Shown piece after piece: positions 19,991-29,614 of a stretch of DNA of 64,000 bases. The notes beneath the pieces were generated by a model, which had not been told where the DNA came from, did no database searches, and was given only the letters and a program-made list of their open reading frames with translations. The stretch covers positions 62,001 to 126,000 of the forward strand of contig JARBJD010000175.1 in the NCBI GenBank assembly GCA_033064195.1, in the 5' to 3' direction. Position 1 is the first letter of the stretch; the number at the start of each line of letters is the position of its first letter. Origin of the DNA: Blattamonas nauphoetae. Taxonomy: Eukaryota; Preaxostyla; Oxymonadida. A program made the position numbers and the translations under genes.

Positions 19991-22900
19991 TCGACAAACA
20001 CAGACGTTCTGACGCCTCATAGTCCTTCACGCCGCTCCTTTCTGAAGGGAAGCATCAACACGCAATCAAAACAACTCTATCAAGCTTATTTGACAACAAC
20101 CCAGTTCACTGCATTCTGAAATGTTTATGTCCGTTTTAACTCAATCGAGGATGAATTTAACATCAAGAAAGTTTCCAAGTACTGATGATGAGCTCATTAC
20201 TGGTTCCTCCCGCTCAAACAGTGGGAAACGAACTTAAACTGGACACCAAACAAGACGAAGATCTGACATCTCGACTTCTTTTTCACATCAAAGAAAGCAA
20301 CAGTTCCTCCGAGATGCAAAAGAAATGTTCGTATCAGTTTTCCACAGAATATCATGAGCGATTCTGATATATTCTTTGGCCGCACGGACAAAATGGCGTC
20401 AGGAATCCAGTCCACACAGGAGTGAATCAACGGCGGTTCCGACCAATCTCATACCGTTTTTTGCTATTTGGAAAGGAGCAATATATTGTTACTCAGGCAG
20501 CAGAAGGATTTCTCGACTCGTTCCACAAGATGGAGAGGGTCGTTGTTCGGCAATTTGGATTCCTACTAGGACTAGCGTCGATCAGTCCCTGAGGCGTATC
20601 GGATCGTGGAAATCACCCATTCCGTGGTTATTCCCACTTTAACCGCAGTAGCATGGTATTATTGTCTCGAAAACAGGATCGTCCTTCGAACCCACAAGAT
20701 CACGGTCTGGTGTTGTCATTGCCCGATCAATGAGAACGGACCGCTTCATAGTTCGATTCAAGAACATCCACGAGCAATACAGGCACATCCTCTTCATCTG
20801 GTCATCCGAGACCAAGTTCAGCGAACCTCACCATAAATAGGCCTCCCAATTGGAAACAACACTGTTCTCAGTCTTACTGACGGAATAAAACTCCTCTGAC
20901 ACTATCGTGAGGTCAAAGATCCGTATCTCTGAAGACGAAGTGAATCAACGATCGGTTGCAGTTTCGTAGTGCGGCAGACATTACAGCGGGACAGGAATAT
21001 TGTCGTCGAAGTGAAACAATAGATGATGATGAACCTGAACACATCCTTCTCCTCGCGCTTCAACCAAACCGACGCAGTCAAGAAAGTGTCAGTAGTGAAT
21101 AAACCCAGGGTTGTTACCTTCACAAGATCACCACAAAATTGAGGGATTGTGGATTGCACGGACTTGGAGGGCAAATCGAGTGTTCAGCACTTCATTCCCT
21201 CTCACAATCAAGGAACAATTCTTCCACAGAAATACCTACTCTGAAGTGAACGGTGCAGCAGAAGAAGGCACCAACCAGTGTCAATCGGACAGGGATTTCA
21301 CAATCGCAATCTGTGACACCTCCTTTGGGGCTGTTCTTCAACGAGAGGAGAGGATCCTTCTCAACAACGAAGACGAAGCGGCTCAATCCCAAACAGTGGA
21401 TCAACATCATCTCCAAACATGATTAGGAATCAAACTTTAACAAACCATCCTCGGAAGGATGAAGTCTCACCTACGCATGCTGGAACATATCTGACATCTA
21501 TTTCATGTCTATTTTTGCAACTTAACTTCGGCCAGTCTCAATGCCCATGAAAACCAATATATTGATGATAGTTATCTCGTTCATCGGACATCGCTCACTC
21601 CAACGGGAACGGTTAGTGTGTAGATCAGTGGAGAGACAGCGACGGTGATAGCAACTCCGAATCAAGTAGTGAAGGGAACGAGGGGTTTATTGCTGAAAAG
21701 GTTGGATATGCCTCGTCTGGACCATATTCAGTCAGAACACAGGCCGAAGATATTCTCGTCAGAATCAACAGTGGTGTCGTCAAGAGATGAATAGACTCTT
21801 TCACAAGTGACATATGATCTCCGAGCGTCGTCTCTCGCCGCAAGCTATTTCCCCAACATCAATCCATTCTGCGGATTCATCACTCTCGGCAGAGGGGAAC
21901 AGACATGCAATTGTTCTTGATGGAACGATTTTTGGATAAGAGAACCCGAAGCGGAAGCAACACTTTCAACATCGCATTGTCTCACTCCAACTCAACAACT
22001 TTCGCTGGAGAAACGCCTATTCCACCGTAATACCAACGACGGGTTCTCGGCTTCTTGTTTTGGGACGAGTGAACCATCATATACCGTTCGGTTGTCGGAA
22101 CGAAGAGTAAATGACTGAGGGATCAGCTTGGGGATAGCACAGTTTCAGCCTGATGGACGACAGACATCCAGAATTAGGTCTGTCAAACCCTCGTTCCTCT
22201 CCCTAGCCACAGACTCCAGCCCTGGACTCAGACATCGAAACATTGGTCATCCAGATTGAATGAACCACGACAGACGAATCATTGTAGTGCATCCTGCATT
22301 GGACAGAAGATGAATCACAAATCACTTGGCAGATTTTCGTCGAGATCGAAACTCTGGAGTTAAAAGTTAGTGTGCGACAAAATACACATCCTCCACGAAA
22401 CCCTTCTGGTAGAGACAGATCGCACGCGTGTTTATGAGATCGCAATAGGCACCTAATCTCGGTAGCAACGTCTCCAAATGTCACTGACAACTCATGGTTA
22501 TTCCATCGAACACTCGATAATGTCGCTCGAGGGGATCCTTGAAAAAGATGGAAGGAAGACATTTCTGGAGGGGAAGGGCTTTGGAAGAGAGATACAAGTA
22601 AGATTTTGGTGAATCGATACTAGCAGAACGATATCACATTTGAAGGAACTGCAAATGAAATGAGTGTCGGAATACTTGGAATATCTCGGCTGGATGAGTC
22701 TTGTGATTAGTGAACGGGACAAGGAAGTCGAGAGGGAATATGAAGAAGAAAGAGCCACAAGGAGAATTTCAAAACTGGCGGAGAAGAAAGGTACCAATAC
22801 ATAGCAATCAATCAAACAGTTCACATTGGCGCCGTCATGTCTCTGTGCTACCAACTATCTCTCAACTCTCTCACAGTTGTTTAGACTCAAGTCTCAACAC

Positions 22901-23453
22901 ATCACGACATTTAAAGTGTTCTCTCCGAAATTACAGAAACCCAGATGGACTCAGGCGACACAAGTTTTCTAAATCGATTCATGGCACGCCTCTTCGCCGA
23001 ACGGGATTGGTACGTCACGACTCTTCGGTGAGGACAACGTAAATATGCAACTTAAAATGCCCAACGTCACACATCATGACCCGGCAGACTGTCTCGTCCT
23101 GAACGAGATATCATGCAGATTCGACACAGGGATACCCCGTAATGGGTCGCACTACGTATCACAAGAGGTTGTAGCATCCGATGAGATCATGCGGAATGTC
23201 AGATGATTGTCATCCGTGTAGGTGGAGGAGATCAATCTGGAGACTGATATCGCACATCCCGCAAATAGAATGTGCACACGGATTACGTCGAGTGGGAGAA
23301 GTGAAGGAAGGAAGGTGGCTCAATGTGGAGTAGTGGATGGAGACGAAACCTCTTGAGCGAGGGGGAGAGACAACCAAGGTGTGTTTTCTTCACGAGCGGG
23401 AGAGAGCGATGTGGAGGAGAGATGGAAGTATGAGTGTATTGGGAGGAAATGAA
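19991..23453. other. Decayed interior of the second DIRS-type element; no gene supported
   Basis: Only short frames on both strands. Some + strand pieces near 21.6 kb hint at beta-sandwich-like sequence, but not enough to name. The stretch may contain other buried debris. Confidence 0.4.
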
Positions 23454-23686
23454 GTTCTCCCCACCTCGATGTGAGACACGAGCATGGGTTGAGATATTGT
23501 TCTCCCCACCTCGATGTGAAACACGAGCATGGGTTGAGATATTGTTCTCCCCACCTCGATGTGAAAAGCGAACATGGGTTGAGAGGAAGTTCTCCCCACC
23601 TCGATGTGGAATGCGAGCATGGGTTGAGAGGAAGTTCTCCCCACCTCGATGTGGAATGCGAGCATGGGTTGAGAGGAAGTTCTCCC
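23454..23686 (+). repeat. 45-bp tandem repeat array, five copies and a cut sixth
   Basis: Units starting GTTCTCCCCACCTCGATGTG begin at 23454, 23499, 23544, 23589 and 23634, with a cut unit at 23679. One more unit stands at 27349-27390, on the other side of the TA-flanked insertion, showing that the insertion split the array. Confidence 0.9.
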
Positions 23687-24914
23687 TAGGGATGGGCAGC
23701 GGTCGGTCCGACTGCTCGTCGACCGACCGACTGGTTTTTTCTGATGATCAACCCTTTTTCACGAAAATAGGATGGTGTTTTCTTGAGAATCCTTCATGGT
23801 CATTCTCTAGGGACTGTTTCCTGGATCTTCATGTTAATTGAGTGGAATAAGTTCTATTTTAATCCGAGAGACATGCAGTTTTGATAATTCTGCGTGGAAA
23901 ATGGGAAGATCATTTCGATGAAGAGAACTAGCTTCAATATCACGGACTTTTATGAGAAGGAGTGAAGTGAGAGATGAAAGCGTCAAAGAAAAGGGACAAC
24001 AAGATTAATTTGTTCGAACAACACTTGTCAGCGCGGTCACTTTCTCTCTTCTTTTCTATTGGCTTCTTCAATCATCCTATGTCATTCTCCCTTTCCCACC
24101 TTTTTCTCACTGCTTCTCTTTTGTCTCCTTCCCTTTTCCTTTTCAGTTCCGCTTGATGATCGTTCGTTTTTCTGTTCACCACACATTTGCTGTAATTCAA
24201 ACTTCTTCGTCCACTTTGCTTTTTCTTTGCTTCCTGAATGAACCTGCTCCTTCCTCTGTCTTGGTTGATCCATTCTTCTGTCCATCCATTTCCCTCTTTT
24301 TCTTGTGTTCTACAGTTCATTGCCTTCTTTCAATGATCTCTCTTCCTGCTTTCTTTCTCCATCGTTCGTCACTTCCACATGACAGTCTCACCTTCTTCCC
24401 TCAGATCTTCGGTTGTTTCCTGATGAGACCACTTTTCCTGCGTCACATGGTGAAGATCGTCCTTTGTCAGTATGTCCTCTCCTTTTGGTAGTTTCCTCCA
24501 ATTTATGTGTTGTCTTCGCTCTTCTGTTTCAAGATGTGTCTTCCTCATCGTGTCATCTTGCGATTGCTTGTGATGCTCTGAACTTTGAGATCTTCTCATG
24601 TCTCCTGTCTGATTAGCTCGATAAGTGCTTCCAATTCGTCTGATCGATGAAACGAACGATTTAGTTCTTCCACTTATCCTTTTTCGGTTTCCCTTCTTTT
24701 CTTCCCCTTCTTTCTTTTCTATGGTGATCCTTTGGAGATCGGCTGAATCTTGCCATAGATTGTCCCAATATTCTCGCAATGTACGATCTGATCACTCGTA
24801 CTCATGCTCTGTCTCCCTTTTCCTCTCAGTTTTTCGTTTCAGTTCTCTTCTAGTGGCCATTTTTGTCGACACTTTATCCGTTGTCTGTATTCTGTTTCTC
24901 TTCTTCAGCATTCA

Positions 24915-25351
24915 GGCAATAAGTAACTTTAAGGGACTGGTCAAATACCGATTCTAAGAGGATATTCTAGAGATTTTCTAGGAAATTCGAAGCCTTTGTG
25001 GAAGTAGAGAACAGATAATTGAGTTTTCTCTAGAAATAAAAGAGTTGGAAATGTGTTGATCAAAAAAGTGAAGTGTCTGGTTCTCTGTCGTTAGGACATA
25101 AATTAGGATTTAGTGACCACCTAGTCACTCAAAAATAGATTATTCAACTTTCTAGGGGAGCTAAAAAGTTCTGATGAACTTCCATTTCAGATTAGAGGTT
25201 TTGATCCGACCCTAAATTTTATTGTTTCTTCAAAGGAGGCGATCTTTCTCCTGAATCCTAGTGACATATCTCTATGAAGAAAACATGCCTCGGAATGCTT
25301 TTAGGACTACTAGAGTTAGTTTTAGTCAGTCCCTTAAAGTAACCTATTGCC
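24915..25351. mobile_element. 437-bp MITE with 8-bp target duplication
   Basis: Inverted tips GGCAATAAGTAACTTTAAGG (left) and GGCAATAGGTTACTTTAAGG (complement of right) extend through GGACTG. The direct repeat AGCATTCA stands at 24907-24914 and 25352-25359. An 8-bp duplication fits hAT-class (or P-like) transposition. No ORF of note. It interrupts otherwise pyrimidine-rich DNA. Confidence 0.85.
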
Positions 25352-26838
25352 AGCATTCATCCCTTCGTTGATGGGTTTCCTTTATTTTTGAATCTCCGTG
25401 CTGTATATGTTCATTTGGTCAGGTTGTATCATGTCCTTTGTGATATCCATCGTGGATCATTTGATCCTTCTGACCATTCGCTCCTGTGAGGAGAAAAAGT
25501 TGGTTAAAAAGGAAGGCATACGAGTGATGATCGTTTTAAACTGCACTGGAGTGAGAGAGAAGGGCAACTATATGAATGTTGAGAAGAAGTTCACCAAAGA
25601 TGTTGAGGGAGCTGAGGATGTGAAATGAAGAAGAATTAAAGAAATGAAACGAGGAAGAACAATTGAAGAAGGATAGATGAAACAATGAGGTGAAGATACA
25701 TACATAGAGTTCCAAATATTCAGAGAACAGCATCAGAGTTCTTGTTCTGGAAAGATCCTTGATGTCTGCTCATCGTTGGTGTCAATAGAGCACTATCTTG
25801 CATGTCAGACATTGACTACTTATGTAATTTGGGTTTCAACTTGTTTCTCTACCGATTCGTTCAATCGGAGTTGAATTGGTTTGTTTTTTTGAGTGTTTTG
25901 ACCATTCCATGTTGAAAGGAGAAATGAATCAGAATGAGGACGTGAGAGAAACGATCTGTTGGTTTTGTGCTACAAGAAAAGAGAAGTTTTTCGATGAAGA
26001 AGGGAAGATGAGAAAAATTGGTGAAAAAAAGAAGAGAGATGAGGATGAATGGGACAAGATGGATCTGACATGCAATGACGTGAAGAAGCACACTTCTTCA
26101 TCCAAAGTTTCACAGAACAGCGCCAGCATCAAAACGTATGACAGATTCTTGTGCGAAGTCAGAATCAACGCTGTGATGACCGAGGAAAGCGAGAGAAATT
26201 GAATCCTGGAAAGAGTGGAGTGTAAAGAGTAGAATGAAGGAAATGGACGAACAATAGGATAAGATCAAACAGATTTTGTAGAAGAAAGTCACAGTCTTTA
26301 TCTTCCTTCATCTTCATCTCTTCATCTTCATTTCGCTCTTCATTCCAACTGGATATGTTCTCCTCTGGAGAAATCTTCCAGCAATTTATTCGTTATCTCC
26401 GTCATTTTGACCAGTTCCAATTTCACATCGACTTCTGGCTCAAGTCGCAGATTATGAGGAGACAGAGGGTGATAAGAGTGGAAAAACAATAGGGATGCAA
26501 ACCGATGTTGTGAATTGTCTTTATTTCATTTCATTCTCTCGACTTCAGAGTTGGGCTTGATCAAGACATGTTTTGCTGATAAATGATGAGAAAGAGTTTG
26601 GTAAGGATGAAATAGAAATTAAACACCAGTTTTCTTTCATTTGGATCTATAGCAAAGCAGTCAGAACAAAAAGGAAGAGTCGGGGTCGGTCGGACAGGCC
26701 GATTTTTTGTCCGATGTTGGGGAAGGACAGACCGACTCAGGGACTCTTGAACTACGACCTCTGAAACGATAATTTCGTGAAAAATGAGATGAACTAATTG
26801 TAGTGATGATGTGAATCAAAATTGAGAAAAAGAGAATA

Positions 26839-27193
26839 CAGGGTGGCCCAGAAGTAGTCTAACCGTATGGGTCGATCACTTTTCTTCGAACATGTGCAAT
26901 TGACGTCAATCGACTTTCTCTTCTTTCCTATGCTTCTAAATTTCCCTTCTTTTCATTTCACAAGTGCTTCCTCGACTGTAGTCTCAATGGATCTCATGAA
27001 ACGGGACTGACTCCATTTTTTGAACACTCCTTTCTTGAGCTGACAAGGATTGTTGATCAACGAAACAGTGGTGAAATGAAAAGAAGTTAAATTTAGAAGC
27101 ATTGTAATGAGGAGAAAGACGATTGGTGTCAACGGATTTTGTTCGACAAGAAGTGATCGACCCATACGGTTAGACTACTTCTGGGCCACCCTG
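26839..27193. mobile_element. 355-bp Tc1/mariner-type MITE, copy 1
   Basis: Starts CAGGGTGGCCCAGAAGTAGT after TA (26837-26838) and ends with its complement before TA (27194-27195). Long inner arms (about 130 bp, imperfect) make it foldable. A second copy of the same length stands in opposite orientation at 35442-35796 and contains the same 70-codon open frame, which is probably incidental. Confidence 0.92.
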
Positions 27194-27200
27194 TAATAAA

Positions 27201-27273
27201 GTGTCCCTGACGGGATTCGATCCTGGGTCCGGGGAGCAAAAAGCTGGTGTGCTACCGCTCGACTAAAGGGCAC
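27201..27273 (-). tRNA. tRNA-like sequence, probably a pseudo-tRNA
   Basis: On the minus strand a 73-base stretch has a good D-arm (TTTAGTCGAGCGGTAGCAC), a T-loop like GGATCGAATCC and a 5' arm GTGCCCT that pairs imperfectly with the 3' end. The anticodon stem is poor; TTT in the loop would suggest Lys. Placement inside a transposon next to a MITE favours a relic or a SINE head rather than a working gene. Confidence 0.4.
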
Positions 27274-27669
27274 TTCAAAAAAGTCGCCGACTGTTTTATT
27301 TTTAGGGACTGGACTCGATGTTTTCAGACCGACCACTGCCCATGCCTAGTTCTCCCCACCTCGATGTGGAATGCGAGGATCGGAGGAGAGGATTAGTGAC
27401 TGATCCCAATGGGATCAGCGTTGAGGGGAGCTGGGACGAAGAGGCAGTGATGTGGGAGATGGGCAGAGATTGATCAAGATGCTTCCAAATCACTGTCAAG
27501 AAAGAGCCCAGCTCCCCTCCGATTTTCATTCTCATTAGATCACGAGCTTTCATCCAGGCGGTGTCAGCTCACTTGAGATCACGGCCTAACTCTGGAACTA
27601 AAAGATATACTTTCTTTGTTCTCACTCCTTCTTCTCAGTTTCACCTCTCCCTTTGGTACCCTTTCAATA

Positions 27670-27752
27670 CTCGTATGTTGAGGGACCCGGTTTGGTTGTG
27701 GACTGAGATTTATCGAAGTCCTTTAACAACAAACCGGGGACATCAACATAGA
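27670..27752 (+). repeat. ICR-like junction of the decayed DIRS-type element
   Basis: TATGTTGAGGGACCCGGTTT... through ATCGAAGTCC complements the left tip at 19897-19947. It is directly followed by TTTAACAACAAACCGGGGAC, the complement of the right tip at 28066-28094. Confidence 0.75.
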
Positions 27753-28020
27753 GTCCTGACACACACCGACTCAAACTCGTGTCAGTGGTCCTGATTGTGG
27801 TCAACCCACACGGGTGATCCGTAGTATCACCTGATGGGTCGTTTTCGGCCCTGTTCCCCCAGTTTTTGTTCCCTGGTAGGGATTTCTGGGTAAGATCCAA
27901 TCAGGAATACCTTTTTTTTTGACATCAACAGCCCTATATGGGCAGAACCGTCATTGTGAACATTACGTTCCTTTGATGGGATTTTTGGGAACAGATAAAA
28001 CTTTATTTGTGTTTGGTCTT

Positions 28021-28095
28021 CTTGGTTTAGGCCAGCCCTTATTAAATGCATGGCACTCTCTCTCGTATGTTGATGTCCCCGGTTTGTTGTTAAAG
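28021..28095 (-). repeat. Right end of the decayed DIRS-type element
   Basis: Contains TTTAGGCCAGCCCTTATTAA and the following CATGGCACTCTCTCTC, the complement of 19954-19992, then GTCCCCGGTTTGTTGTTAAAG. Host coding sequence resumes at 28096. Confidence 0.75.
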
Positions 28096-29081
28096 ATTCC
28101 TCTCCTTTCCTCAATTGGGTCGAAGATCAAAGAGTCTCAGAACATGAACAAGCTGTGATCTTCCGATCTCTCGTTACCACTTTGAAGTTCCAGCCTACAC
28201 TTGATGACTCTTTGGAAACGAAAGTCGTCAAATTTCTGGAATCTGTGGATCCGAAAGATGAAGAATCAGTCAAAGCATTTCTCAGCAGTCTTACATCGTT
28301 CTCTGATAAATCGATGACAAACTTCGTCCAGTCCATTGGGACACTCATCTCGACTCCCAATGAGGCAATCACCACTTCAACGATGAAGATGCTCCTCCGA
28401 CTTACACTGACGTGTTCAGATGAAATCCTCTTTGCCCTCGTCAAAGCTGATCTGGTCTCTCAACTCATCGTCACTCTCGATCCACACTCTGTTTCGTTGT
28501 CAGATTGTGAAGACATCCATTCTTGTCTCATTCACCTCATCGAATGTTCATTGTGGCTCTCATCTCTGGATGATCTTGCTCCACTCGAAATTGAAGATAG
28601 CGATGAGCACCAAACTGTTCCAGAGACGATTTTTCAGAAAGTTCTCTCTCCTTCTGAGAAGTACATTTGTCATTTGTGCGTCAACCGCTATTCGATCCTC
28701 GATCATGATCAATACACGTATGTTCTGATACTCCTCGGAATCCTCCTCCAAAGCTGTCCGTATCATCAAATGACGATGAAAACTGTTCTGGTTCCGCCTG
28801 TCATTCTCGCGATTCCGAGTTGTTTCTCGTTCATCGAAGCTGAAGTCTCAGTGTGGCGATTTCTGGATATCTTGGTCCAATCACAAAGTGAATGGGACGA
28901 AATTGGTGATGGTCACCAAGCGTGGAAGAATGTGAGTCGAATGTTGAGAATGGAGGGCATGGAAGATGTGATGGAAGAAAAGCTGGGAAACGACAAAGAC
29001 GATTTCTATGCTCGAAATATTGTTGCGGACTCGATCGAGTTGAACAATCTGTTTGGCATGAATGTTCCAGAACTGGAATAG
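28096..29081 (+). CDS. ARM/HEAT-like family protein, body of a gene split by a retroelement
   Basis: The frame is open from the element edge (DSSPFLNWVEDQ) through VIFRSLVTTLKFQP to TAG at 29079-29081, about 328 aa. A codon for internal initiation (GTG) exists at 28155, but no ATG is suitably placed, so the native start is probably at 19840. The protein is helical and Leu-rich, with VKFLESVDP, FVQSIGTLI and LVKADLVSQLI repeats suggesting ARM/HEAT packing. The C-terminal RMLRMEGMEDVMEEKL block is shared with 9084-9470. No catalytic motif. The coding part is undamaged, so it may be a recently inactivated gene or one with an alternative start. Function is unknown. Confidence 0.7.
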
Positions 29082-29370
29082 AAACAGACAAGAACCAACG
29101 AACTGATCACTCAGTTTCAGACTTCTTTCGGAGAAATCTCTTCGTGAGTGGTCTCTGGCGGCTCTGGTATCTCTTCATCCTCCCACATTCTCCCTCCCTC
29201 GTCACCACACTCTCCTTCCCTCACTCTCACTGCTCCGAAATTGAAAGTGTCACTGGTGACTCTTCCTCGCTGTTTGTGAATATGTCGTAATTTGCTGATT
29301 GTTCAACACAATTGATCCTCTCTTCACGATTCCTTCCGATCATGAGATCACATTTCAGAAACAATTGCTC
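29082..29370 (+). other. Conserved 3' flank of the ARM-family gene
   Basis: Aligns with 14979-15270. Conservation of about 290 bp after the stop in two paralogues points to a recent segmental duplication or a functional 3' region. The remaining spacer to 29614 shows nothing. Confidence 0.7.
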
Positions 29371-29614
29371 AATTCTTTTTGTCTTTTTGGAACGAACCCT
29401 TTTAGCCGTTTAGGCCTCCTTTCATCCGAAAATGGAGAAATAATATGTTTGATCAATTGAGAAATACGAAATCTGGGATCACATTTGGATAGATAGAGTG
29501 ATATAAAAGCAAGAAAAGATAACGATTGTCAGAAAACTCCCATCTCTCATGTTGTTCTCCAAAAAAAGACTCAAAAAAAGAGAAATGAAAGCACCCAACC
29601 GGTTCACCTGTTCG

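Larger units (their letters stand above)
23689..27346. mobile_element. TA-flanked transposon nested in the tandem array (3.66 kb, no transposase seen)
   Basis: Left tip GGGATGGGCAGCGGTCGGTC and the complement of the right tip GGCATGGGCAGTGGTCGGTC form an inverted repeat of about 20 bp, with TA on both sides. Both flanks are the same 45-bp repeat unit. Inside are a pyrimidine-rich stretch (24.0-24.9 kb), two MITEs (24915-25351 and 26839-27193), a tRNA-like sequence and GGTCGGTC-type palindromes near 26.68 kb. No transposase is visible, so it is a non-autonomous or eroded element of Tc1/mariner-like target choice. Related tips (GGCATGG...GACCGGC) flank the element at 38963-41184. Confidence 0.7.
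19897..28095 (+). mobile_element. Second DIRS-type retroelement, old and decayed, with nested insertions
   Basis: The left end (GGACTTCGATAAATC...) and right end (...GGTTTGTTGTTAAAG) carry inverted repeats that share the TTAAATGCATGGCACTCTC region. An ICR-like stretch at 27670-27752 is the complement of the left tip joined to the complement of the right tip. This is the same architecture as the element at 9477-14978, but the two sequences are unrelated by eye. A 45-bp tandem array stands before the ICR, in the same relative place as the 76-bp array of the other element. Internal coding parts (about 20.0-23.4 kb) are too broken to recognise, with many breaks. Removing the nested 3.66-kb insertion leaves about 4.5 kb of its own sequence. 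The decay suggests an old insertion. Confidence 0.7.

Noticed and set aside
20000-23400. Assignment of decayed frames to a beta-sandwich or beta-helix gene
   Set aside because: Only isolated look-alike words (such as a GTVSV strand near 21.6 kb) were seen, too weak to name a gene.
24000-24960. Phe/Leu/Ser-rich frames that look like membrane proteins
   Set aside because: The DNA is a long C/T-rich stretch; the hydrophobic runs follow from TTC/CTT/TCT words and shift with the frame.
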